Assembly (NCBI GenBank): GCA_963575645.1
Contig: OY754465.1
Span: 31,879,501 to 31,943,500 of the forward strand
DNA: 64,000 nucleotides
Direction: 5' to 3'
Source: Xanthostigma xanthostigma
Lineage: Eukaryota; Arthropoda; Insecta; Raphidioptera; Raphidiidae
Shown: one piece after another, positions 53,019 to 64,000 of the stretch
How the letters are laid out: every line of letters starts with the position of its first letter
Position numbering within the stretch: position 1 is the first letter of the stretch
Notes under the pieces: model-generated
Seen by the model: only the letters and a program-made list of their open reading frames with translations
Databases searched by the model: none
What the model was told of the DNA's origin: nothing
Made by a program: the position numbers and the translations under genes

Positions 53019-56000
53019 CCAAACCTGAATGTTATAGTGTAAATAGACTTACCCTCATGAAATAAAGCAATTTTGCTTATAAGGACTCATTTGGCCCTAA
53101 TTGTCATAAAGCATGTAAAAACTGCTTGTATGCGTTAAAATAATGGTTAATATGCAGTTTGCATTTTCTTATGAGAGAATGATCCAAACCTGAATGTTAT
53201 AGTGTAAATAGACTTACCTTCATAAAATAAAGCAATTTTGCCTATAAGGACTCATTTGCTCGCAATTGTCGTGAAGCATGTAAAAACTGCTTGTCTGCGT
53301 TAAAATAATGGTTAATATGCAGTTTGCATTTTCTTATGAGAGAATGATCCAAACCTGAATGTTATAGTGTAAATAGACTTACCTTCATGAAATAAAGCAA
53401 TTTTGCCTATAAGGACTCATTTGCCCCTAATTGTCATAAAGCATGTAAAAACTGCTTGTAGCGTTAAAATAATGGTTAATATGCAGTTTGCATTTTCTTA
53501 TGAGAGAATGATCCAAACCTGAATGTTATAGTGAAAATAGACTTACCTTTGTAAAATAAAGCAATTTTGCCTATAAGGACTCATTTGCACCTAATTGTCG
53601 TAAAGCATGTAAAAACTGCTTGTCTGCGTTTAAATAATGGTTAATATGCAGTTTGCATTTTCTTATGAGAGAATGATCCAAACCTGAATGTTATAGTGTA
53701 AATAGACTTACCTTCATAAAATAAAGCAATTTTGCCTATAAGGACTCATTTGCCCCTAATTGTCATAAAGCTTGTAAAAACTGCTTGTATGCGTTAAAAT
53801 AATGGTTAATATGCAGTTTGCATTCTCTTATGAGAGAATGATCCAAACCTGAATGTTATAGTGTAAATAGACTTACCTTTGTAAAATAAAGCAATTTTGC
53901 CTATAAGGACTCATTTGCACGCAATTGTCGTGAAGCATGTAAAAACTGCTTGTCTGCGTGAAAATGATAGTAAATATGCAGTTTGCATTTTCTTATGAGA
54001 GAATTATCCAAACCTGAATGTTATAGTGTAAATAGACTTACCCTCATGAAATAAAGCAATTTTGCCTATAAAGACTCATTTGCACCTAATTGTCGTAAAG
54101 CATGTAAAAACTGCTTGTCTGCGTTAAAATAATGGTTAATATGCAGTTTGCATTTTCTTATGAGAGAATGATCCAAACCTGAATGTTATAGTGAAAATAG
54201 ACTTACCTTTGTAAATTAAAGCAATTTTGCCTATAAGGACTTATTTGCACCTAATTGTCGTAAAGCATGTAAAAACTGCTTGTCTGCGTTTAAATAATGG
54301 TTAATATGCAGTTTGCATTTTCTTATGAGAGAATGATCCAAACCTGAATGTTATAGTGTAAATAGACTTACCTTCATAAAATAAAGCAATTTTGCCTATA
54401 AGGACTAATTTGCCTCTAATTGTCATAAAGCATGTAAAAACTGCTTGTATGCGTTAAAATAATGGTTAATATGCAGTTTGCATTCTCTTATGAGAGAATG
54501 ATCCAAACCTGAATGTTATAGTGTAAATAGACTTACCTTTGTAAAATAAAGCAATTTTGCCTATAAGGACTCATTTGCACGCAATTGTCGTGAAGCATGT
54601 AAAAACTGCTTGTCTGCGTGAAAATGATAGTAAATATGCAGTTTGCATTTTCTTATGAGAGAATGATCCAAACCTGAATGTTATAGTGTAAATAGACTTA
54701 CCCTCATGAAATAAAGCAATTTTGCCTATAAAGACTCATTTGCACCTAATTGTCGTAAAGAATGTAAAAACTGCTTGTCTGCGTTAAAAAAATGGTTAAT
54801 ATGCAGTTTGCATTTTCTTATGAGAGAATGATCCAAACCTGAATGTTATAGTGTAAATAAACCTACCTTTGTAAAATAAAGCAATTTTGCCTATAAGGAC
54901 TCATTTGCACCTAATTGTCGTAAAGCATGTAAAAACTGCTTGTCTGCGTTAAAATAATGGTTAATATGCAGTTTGCATTTTCTTATGAGAGAATGATCCA
55001 AACCTGAATGTTATAGTGAAAATAGACTTACCTTTGTAAATTAAAGCAATTTTGCCTATAAGGACTTATTTGCACCTAATTGTCGTAAAGCATGTAAAAA
55101 CTGCTTGTCTGCGTTTAAATAATGGTTAATATGCAGTTTGCATTTTCTTATGAGAGAATGATCCAAACCTGAATGTTATAGTGTAAATAGACTTACCTTC
55201 ATAAAATAAAGCAATTTTGCCTATAAGGACTAATTTGCCTCTAATTGTCATAAAGCATGTAAAAACTGCTTGTATGCGTTAAAATAATGGTTAATATGCA
55301 GTTTGCATTCTCTTATGAGAGAATGATCCAAACCTGAATGTTATAGTGTAAATAGACTTACCTTTGTAAAATAAAGCAATTTTGCCTATAAGGACTCATT
55401 TGCACGCAATTGTCGTGAAGCATGTAAAAACTGCTTGTCTGCGTGAAAATGATAGTAAATATGCAGTTTGCATTTTCTTATGAGAGAATGATCCAAACCT
55501 GAATGTTATAGTGTAAATAGACTTACCCTCATGAAATAAAGCAATTTTGCCTATAAAGACTCATTTGCACCTAATTGTCGTAAAGAATGTAAAAACTGCT
55601 TGTCTGCGTTAAAAAAATGGTTAATATGCAGTTTGCATTTTCTTATGAGAGAATGATCCAAACCTGAATGTTATAGTGTAAATAAACCTACCTTTGTAAA
55701 ATAAAGCAATTTTGCCTATAAGGACTCATTTGCACGCAATTGTCGTGAAGCATGTAAAAACTGCTTGTCTGCGTTAAAATAATGGTTAATATGCAGTTTG
55801 CATTTTCTTATGAGAGAATGATCCAAACCTGAATGTTATAGTGTAAATAGACTTACCTTCATGATATAAAGCAATTTTGCCTATAAGGACTCATTTGCCC
55901 CTAATTGTCATAAAGCATGTAAAAACTGCTTGTAGCGTTAAAATAATGGTTAATATGCAGTTTGCATTTTCTTACGAGAGAATGATCCAAACCTGAATAT

Positions 56001-59000
56001 TATAGTGTAAATAGACTTACCTTCATGGATCATAGCAATTTTGCCTATAAGGACTCATTTGGCCCTAATTGTCATAAAGCATGTAAAAACTGCTTGTATG
56101 CGTTAAAATAATGGTTAATATGCAGTTTGCATTTTCTTATGAGAGAATGATCCAAACCTGAATGTTATAGTGTAAATAAACCTACCTTTGTAAAATAAAG
56201 CAATTTTGCCTATAAGGACTCATTTGCACGCAATTGTCGTGAAGCATGTAAAAACTGCTTGTCTGCGTTAAAATAATGGTTAATATGCAGTTTGCATTTT
56301 CTTATGAGAGAATGATCCCAACCTAAATGTTATAGTGTAAATAGACTTACCTTCATGATATAAAGCAATTTTGCCTATAAGGACTCATTTGCCCCTAATT
56401 GTCATAAAGCATGTAAAAACTGCTTGTAGCGTTAAAATAATGGTTAATATGCAGTTTGCATTTTCTTACGAGAGAATGATCCAAACCTGAATATTATAGT
56501 GTAAATAGACTTACCTTCATGAAATAAAGAAATTTTGCCTATAAAGACTCATTTGCACCTAATTGTCGTAAAGCATGTAAAAACTGCTTGTATGCGTTAA
56601 AATGATAGTAAATATGCAGTTTGCATTTTCTTATGAGCAAATGATCCAAACCTGAATGTTATAGTGTAAATAGACTTACCCTCATGAAATAAAGCAATTT
56701 TGCTTATAAGGACTCATTTGCACCTAATTGTCATAAAGCTTGTAAAAACTGCTTGTATGCGTTAAAATAATAGTTAATATGCAGTTTGCATTTTCTTATG
56801 AGAGAATGATCCAAACCTGAATGTTATAGTGAAAATAGACTTACCTTTTTAAAATAAAGCAATTTTGCCTATAAGGACTCATTTGCACCTAATTGTCGTA
56901 AAGCATGTAAAAACTGCTTGTCTGCGTTAAAATAATGTTTAATATGCAGTTTGCATTTTCTTATGAGAGAATGATCCAAACCTGAATGTTATAGTGTAAA
57001 TAGACTTACCTTTGTAAAATAAAGCAATTTTGCCTATAAGGACTCATTTGCGCGCAATTGTCGTGAAGCATGTAAAAACTGCTTGTCTGCGTGAAAATGA
57101 TAGTAAATATGCAGTTTGCATTTTCTTATGAAAGAATGATCCAAACCTGAATGTTATAGTGTAAATAGACTTACCCTCATGAAATAAAGCAATTTTGCCT
57201 ATAAAGACTCATTTGCACCTAATTGTCGTAAAGCATGTATAAACTGATTGTCTGCGTTTAAATAGTGGTTAATATGCAGTTTGCATTTTCCTATGAGAGA
57301 ATGATCCAAACCTGAATGTTATAGTGTAAATAGACTTACCTTCATAAAATAAAGCAATTTTGCCTATAAGGACTCATTTGCCCCTAATTGTCATAAAGCA
57401 TGTAAAAACTGCTTGTATGCTTTAAAATAATGGTTAATGTGCAGTTTGCATTTTCTTATGAGAGAATGATCCAAACCTGAATGTTATAGTGTAAATAGAC
57501 TTACCTTTGTAAAATAAAGCAATTTTGCCTATAAGGACTCATTTGCACGCAATTGTCGTGAAGCATGTAAAAACTGCTTGTCTTCGTGAAAATGATAGTA
57601 AATTGCAGTTTGCATTTTCTTATGAGAGAATGATCCAAACCTGAATATTATGGTGTAAATAGACTTACCCTCATGAAATAAAGCAATTTTGCCTATAAAG
57701 ACTCATTTGCACCTAATTGTCGTAAAGCATGTAAAAACTGCTTGTCTTCGTGAAAATGATAGTAAATATGCAGTTTGCATTTTCTTATGAGAGAATGATC
57801 CAAACCTGAATGTTATGGTGTAAATAGACTTACCTTCATGAAATAAAGCAATTTTGCCTATAAGGACTTATTTGGCCCTAATTGTCATAAAGCATGTAAA
57901 AACTGCTTGTATGCGTTAAAATAATGGTTAATATGCAGTTTGCATTTTCTTATGAGAGAATGATCCAAACCTGAATGTTATAGTGTAAATAGACTTACCT
58001 TCATGATCTAAAGCAATTTTGCCTATAAAGACTCATTTGCACCTAATTGTCATAAAGCATGTAAAAACTGCTTGTATGCGTTAAAATGATAGTAAATATG
58101 CAGTTTGCATTTTCTTATGAGCGAATGATCCAAACCTGAATGTTATAGTGTAAATAGACTTACCCTCATAAAATAAAGCAATTTTGCTTATAAGGACTTA
58201 TTTGGCCCTAATTGTCATAAAGCATGTAAAAACTGCTTGTATGCGTTAAAATAATGGTTAATATGCAGTTTGCATTTTCTTATGAGAGAATGATCCAAAC
58301 CTGAATGTTATAGTGTAAATAGACTTACCTTCATAAAATAAAGCAATTTTGCCTATAAGGACTCATTTGCACCTAATTGTCGTAAAGCATGTAAAAACTG
58401 CTTGTCTGCGTTTAAATAATGGTTAATATGCAGTTTGCATTTTCTTATGAGAGAATGATCCAAACCTGAATGTTATAGTGTAAATAGACTTACCTTCATA
58501 AAATAAAGCAATTTTGCCTATAAGGACTCATTTGCCCCTAATTGTCATAAAGCATGTAAAAACTGCTTGTATGCGTTAAAATAATGGTTAATATGCAGTT
58601 TGCATTTTCTTATGAGAGAATGATCCAAACCTGAATGTTATAGTGAAAATAGACTTACCTTTGTAAAATAAAGCAATTTTGCCTATAAGGACTCATTTGC
58701 ACTTAATTGTCGTAAAGCATGTAAAAACTGCTTGTCAGCGTTAAAATAATGGTTAATATGCAGTTTGCATTTTCTTATGAGAGAATGATCCAAACCTGAA
58801 TGTTATAGTGTAAATAGACTTACCCTCATGAAATAAAGCAATTTTGCCTATAAAGACTCATTTGCACCTAATTGTCAAAAAGCATGTAAAAACTGCTTGT
58901 ATGCGTTAAAATAATGGTTAATATGCAGTTTGCATTTTCTTATGAGAGAATGATCCAAACCTGAATGTTATAGTGTAAATAGACTAACCCTCATGAAATA

Positions 59001-60602
59001 AAGCAATTTTGCCTATAAAGACTCATTTGCACCTAATTGTCGTAAAGCATGTAAAAACTGATTGACTGCGTTTAAATAATGGTTAATATGCAGTTTGCAT
59101 TTTCTTATGAGAGAATGATCCAAACCTGAATGTTATAGTGTAAATAGACTTACCTTCATGAAATAAAGCAATTTTGCCTATAAGGACTCATTTGCCCCTA
59201 ATTGTCATAAAGCATGTAAAAACTGCTTGTAGCGTTAAAATAATGGTTAATATGCAGTTTGCATTTTCTTATGAGAGAATGATCCAAACCTGAATATTAC
59301 AGTGTAAATAGACTTACCTTCATGAAATAAAGCAATTTTGCCTATAAGGACTCATTTGGCCCTAATTGTCATAAAGCATGTAAAAACTGCTTGTATGCGT
59401 TAAAATAATGGTTAATATGCAGTTTGCATTTTCTTATGAGAGAATGATCCAAACCTGAATGTTATAGTGTAAATAGACTTACCTTCATGATCTAAAGCAA
59501 TTTTGCCTATAAAGATCATTTGCACCTAATTGTCATAAAGCATGTAAAAACTGCTTGTATGCGTTAAAATGATAGTAAATATGCAGTTTGCATTTTCTTA
59601 TGAGCGAATGATCCAAACCTGAATGTTATAGTGTAAATAGACTTACCCTCATGAAATAAAGCAATTTTGCTTATAAGGACTCATTTGGCCCTAATTGTCA
59701 TAAAGCATGTAAAAACTGCTTGTATGCGTTAAAATAATGGTTAATATGCAGTTTGCATTTTCTTATGAGAGAATGATCCAAACCTGAATGTTATAGTGTA
59801 AATAGACTTACCTTCATGAAATAAAGCAATTTTGCCTATAAGGACTCATTTGCCCCTAATTGTCATAAAGCATGTAAAAACTGCTTGTAGCGTTAAAATA
59901 ATGGTTAATATGCAGTTTGCATTTTCTTATGAGAGAATGATCCAAACCTGAATGTTATAGTGAAAATAGACTAACCTTTGTAAAATAAAGCAATTTTGCC
60001 TATAAGGACTCATTTGCACCTAATTGTCGTAAAGCATGTAATAACTGCTTGTCTGCGTTTAAATAATGGTTAATATGCAGTTTGCATTTTCTTATGAGAG
60101 AATGATCCAAACCTAAATGTTATAGTGTAAATAGACTTACCTTCATAAAATAAAGCAATTTTGCCTATAAGGACTCATTTGCCCCTAATTGTCATAAAGC
60201 TTGTAAAAACTGCTTGTATGCCTTAAAATAATGGTTAATATGCAGTTTGCATTCTCTTATGAGAGAATGATCCAAACCTGAATGTTATAGTGTAAATAGA
60301 CTTACCTTTGTAAAATAAAGCAATTTTGCCTATAAGGACTCATTTGCACGCAATTGTCGTAAAGCATGTAAAAACTGCTTGTCTGCGTTAAAATAATGGT
60401 TAATATGCAGTTTGCATTTTCTTATGAGAGAATGATCCAAACCTGAATGTTATAGTGTAAATAGACTTACCTTCATAAAATAAAGCAATTTTGCCTATAA
60501 GGACTAATTTGCCTCTAATTGTCATAAAGCATGTAAAAACTGCTTGTATGCGTTAAAATAATGGTTAATATGCAGTTTGCATTCTCTTATGAGAGAATGA
60601 TC
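53019..60602. repeat. 41-monomer higher-order unit, copy 2 (about 7,584 bp)
   Basis: Same series of private variants as the preceding copy. These include a 2-base loss, AAAGATCATTTG (near 51.93 and 59.51 kb), and TTTTCCTATGAG (49706 and 57290 give an offset of 7,584). The extra 825 bp come from an internal five-monomer duplication. Private changes are few, for example ATGGATCATAGC near 56.03 kb and a 2-base loss in AAATTGCAG near 57.60 kb. Confidence 0.8.
54085..55734. repeat. 825-bp (five-monomer) tandem duplication
   Basis: The private variant TTTGTAAATTAAAG is at 54211 in the first block and 55036 in the second, an offset of 825. The full series GGACTTATTTG, GGACTAATTTGCCTC, CATTCTCTTATG, AAAGAATG and AAATAAACCTACC repeats at that offset. 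The neighbouring unit copies at 47.4-48.1 kb and 61.8-62.4 kb have the block once. The ends are approximate. Confidence 0.85.
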
Positions 60603-63600
60603 CAAACCTGAATGTTATAGTGTAAATAGACTTACCCTCATGAAATAAAGCAATTTTGCTTATAAGGACTCATTTGGCCCTAATTGTCATAAAGCATGTA
60701 AAAACTGCTTGTATGCGTTAAAATAATGGTTAATATGCAGTTTGCATTTTCTTATGAGAGAATGATCCAAACCTGAATGTTATAGTGTAAATAGACTTAC
60801 CTTCATAAAATAAAGCAATTTTGCCTATAAGGACTCATTTGCTCGCAATTGTCGTGAAGCATGTAAAAACTGCTTGTCTGCGTTAAAATAATGGTTAATA
60901 TGCAGTTTGCATTTTCTTATGAGAGAATGATCCAAACCTGAATGTTATAGTGTAAATAGACTTACCTTCATGAAATAAAGCAATTTTGCCTATAAGGACT
61001 CATTTGCCCCTAATTGTCATAAAGCATGTAAAAACTGCTTGTAGCGTTAAAATAATGGTTAATATGCAGTTTGCATTTTCTTATGAGAGAATGATCCAAA
61101 CCTGAATGTTATAGTGAAAATAGACTTACCTTTGTAAAATAAAGCAATTTTGCCTATAAGGACTCATTTGCACCTAATTGTCGTAAAGCATGTAAAAACT
61201 GCTTGTCTGCGTTTAAATAATGGTTAATATGCAGTTTGCATTTTCTTATGAGAGAATGATCCAAACCTGAATGTTATAGTGTAAATAGACTTACCTTCAT
61301 AAAATAAAGCAATTTTGCCTATAAGGACTCATTTGCCCCTAATTGTCATAAAGCTTGTAAAAACTGCTTGTATGCGTTAAAATAATGGTTAATATGCAGT
61401 TTGCATTCTCTTATGAGAGAATGATCCAAACCTGAATGTTATAGTGTAAATAGACTTACCTTTGTAAAATAAAGCAATTTTGCCTATAAGGACTCATTTG
61501 CACGCAATTGTCGTGAAGCATGTAAAAACTGCTTGTCTGCGTGAAAATGATAGTAAATATGCAGTTTGCATTTTCTTATGAGAGAATTATCCAAACCTGA
61601 ATGTTATAGTGTAAATAGACTTACCCTCATGAAATAAAGCAATTTTGCCTATAAAGACTCATTTGCACCTAATTGTCGTAAAGCATGTAAAAACTGCTTG
61701 TCTGCGTTAAAATAATGGTTAATATGCAGTTTGCATTTTCTTATGAGAGAATGATCCAAACCTGAATGTTATAGTGAAAATAGACTTACCTTTGTAAATT
61801 AAAGCAATTTTGCCTATAAGGACTTATTTGCACCTAATTGTCGTAAAGCATGTAAAAACTGCTTGTCTGCGTTTAAATAATGGTTAATATGCAGTTTGCA
61901 TTTTCTTATGAGAGAATGATCCAAACCTGAATGTTATAGTGTAAATAGACTTACCTTCATAAAATAAAGCAATTTTGCCTATAAGGACTAATTTGCCTCT
62001 AATTGTCATAAAGCATGTAAAAACTGCTTGTATGCGTTAAAATAATGGTTAATATGCAGTTTGCATTCTCTTATGAGAGAATGATCCAAACCTGAATGTT
62101 ATAGTGTAAATAGACTTACCTTTGTAAAATAAAGCAATTTTGCCTATAAGGACTCATTTGCACGCAATTGTCGTGAAGCATGTAAAAACTGCTTGTCTGC
62201 GTGAAAATGATAGTAAATATGCAGTTTGCATTTTCTTATGAGAGAATGATCCAAACCTGAATGTTATAGTGTAAATAGACTTACCCTCATGAAATAAAGC
62301 AATTTTGCCTATAAAGACTCATTTGCACCTAATTGTCGTAAAGAATGTAAAAACTGCTTGTCTGCGTTAAAAAAATGGTTAATATGCAGTTTGCATTTTC
62401 TTATGAGAGAATGATCCAAACCTGAATGTTATAGTGTAAATAAACCTACCTTTGTAAAATAAAGCAATTTTGCCTATAAGGACTCATTTGCACGCAATTG
62501 TCGTGAAGCATGTAAAAACTGCTTGTCTGCGTTAAAATAATGGTTAATATGCAGTTTGCATTTTCTTATGAGAGAATGATCCAAACCTGAATGTTATAGT
62601 GTAAATAGACTTACCTTCATGATATAAAGCAATTTTGCCTATAAGGACTCATTTGCCCCTAATTGTCATAAAGCATGTAAAAACTGCTTGTAGCGTTAAA
62701 ATAATGGTTAATATGCAGTTTGCATTTTCTTACGAGAGAATGATCCAAACCTGAATATTATAGTGTAAATAGACTTACCTTCATGGAATATAGCAATTTT
62801 GCCTATAAGGACTCATTTGGCCCTAATTGTCATAAAGCATGTAAAAACTGCTTGTATGCGTTAAAATAATGGGTTAATATGCAGTTTGCATTTTCTTATG
62901 AGAGAATGATCCAAACCTGAATGTTATAGTGTAAATAAACCTACCTTTGTAAAATAAAGCAATTTTGCCTATAAGGACTCATTTGCACGCAATTGTCGTG
63001 AAGCATGTAAAAACTGCTTGTCTGCGTTAAAATAATGGTTAATATGCAGTTTGCATTTTCTTATGAGAGAATGATCCCAACCTAAATGTTATAGTGTAAA
63101 TAGACTTACCTTCATGATATAAAGCAATTTTGCCTATAAGGACTCATTTGCCCCTAATTGTCATAAAGCATGTAAAAACTGCTTGTAGCGTTAAAATAAT
63201 GGTTAATATGCAGTTTGCATTTTCTTACGAGAGAATGATCCAAACCTGAATATTATAGTGTAAATAGACTTACCTTCATGAAATAAAGAAATTTTGCCTA
63301 TAAAGACTCATTTGCACCTAATTGTCGTAAAGCATGTAAAAACTGCTTGTATGCGTTAAAATGATAGTAAATATGCAGTTTGCATTTTCTTATGAGCAAA
63401 TGATCCAAACCTGAATGTTATAGTGTAAATAGACTTACCCTCATGAAATAAAGCAATTTTGCTTATAAGGACTCATTTGCACCTAATTGTCATAAAGCTT
63501 GTAAAAACTGCTTGTATGCGTTAAAATAATAGTTAATATGCAGTTTGCATTTTCTTATGAGAGAATGATCCAAACCTGAATGTTATAGTGAAAATAGACT

Positions 63601-64000
63601 TACCTTTTTAAAATAAAGCAATTTTGCCTATAAGGACTCATTTGCACCTAATTGTCGTAAAGCATGTAAAAACTGCTTGTCTGCGTTAAAATAATGTTTA
63701 ATATGCAGTTTGCATTTTCTTATGAGAGAATGATCCAAACCTGAATGTTATAGTGTAAATAGACTTACCTTTGTAAAATAAAGCAATTTTGCCTATAAGG
63801 ACTCATTTGCGCGCAATTGTCGTGAAGCATGTAAAAACTGCTTGTCTGCGTGAAAATGATAGTAAATATGCAGTTTGCATTTTCTTATGAAAGAATGATC
63901 CAAACCTGAATGTTATAGTGTAAATAGACTTACCCTCATGAAATAAAGCAATTTTGCCTATAAAGACTCATTTGCACCTAATTGTCGTAAAGCATGTATA
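60603..64000. repeat. 41-monomer higher-order unit, copy 3 (cut by window end)
   Basis: TGCTCGCAATTG at 60840 and GAATTATCC at 61584 restart the series 7,583 bp after the second copy. It has the five-monomer block once, like the first copy. A private 1-base gain, AATGGGTTAAT, lies near 62.87 kb. The unit continues past the window. Confidence 0.75.

Larger units (their letters stand above)
20802..64000. repeat. 165-bp satellite array, segment 3 (to window end)
   Basis: About 262 uninterrupted monomers, all in the orientation of segments 1 and 2 and continuing past the window edge. No gene, RNA gene or other insertion was seen. The left part continues the ~16-kb order; the part from about 46.26 kb is organised in a 41-monomer unit. 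AAGCTT-bearing monomers recur here too (near 26.7, 28.6, 33.2, 35.8, 42.1, 47.0, 49.2, 52.6, 53.8, 56.7, 60.2, 61.4 and 63.5 kb). Confidence 0.97.

Noticed and set aside
1-64000. CRISPR array
   Set aside because: The repeats are ~165 bp and directly abutting, with no unique spacers, no leader and no cas genes.
1-64000. CENP-B box (TTCG....A..CGGG pattern) in the satellite or the 120-bp unit
   Set aside because: I scanned both strands of the consensus monomer and of the 120-bp unit. ACGGG and TTCG occur in the minisatellite but not with the required spacing.
1-64000. tRNA, rRNA or other RNA genes
   Set aside because: No conserved tRNA boxes or rRNA segments stood out; the whole window is accounted for by the satellite and the two insertions.

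Overview
The window is repetitive, AT-rich eukaryotic DNA with no credible gene. About 60.6 kb of the 64 kb is a single head-to-tail satellite with a monomer of about 165 bp (some variants 164 bp), roughly 368 copies, all in the same orientation. The near-nucleosomal monomer, the head-to-tail homogeneity and the nested higher-order repeats point to constitutive heterochromatin (centromeric, pericentromeric or a large interstitial block) of a eukaryote, most likely an animal. The species cannot be fixed from the sequence. The period and the AAGCTT (HindIII) site in a subset of monomers recall the ~166-170 bp HindIII satellites of oysters, but that is only a lead.

Layout: 1-1459 satellite; 1460-3132 a 1,673-bp transposon-like insertion; 3133-19128 satellite; 19129-20801 a second, almost identical copy of the insertion; 20802-64000 satellite. 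The insertion has inverted arms of ~130-145 bp built from short tandem GGACAAAATATCC-type repeats, a central minisatellite of ten 120-bp units (one expanded to 157 bp), and an 8-bp (or 9-bp) target duplication, ATTGTCGT(G), copied from the satellite monomer. This is the architecture of a non-autonomous foldback/MITE-like DNA transposon; no transposase is present.

Above the monomer there is long-range order. A unit of ~16.3-16.5 kb (about 100 monomers, not counting the insertion) begins at 1, 17999 and 36156. The first two copies carry the insertion at the identical base. A third copy shortened to 6,262 bp and a partial fourth copy have the same site intact and empty (37278-37285 and 43540-43547). 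So the element inserted once and was then copied with the satellite; it did not insert twice. From about 46.26 kb to the end a related, very homogeneous unit of 6,759 bp (41 monomers) repeats, its second copy lengthened to about 7,584 bp by an 825-bp, five-monomer tandem duplication. Smaller tandem duplications of two and five monomers occur throughout, as expected from unequal exchange.

The only long open frames lie in the minisatellite (plus one short frame in the left arm). They are by-products of a 120-bp period divisible by three and are not annotated as genes. No RNA gene, CRISPR array, origin or promoter could be supported. Boundaries given as round numbers, and all homology statements, come from reading by eye and not from alignment software.
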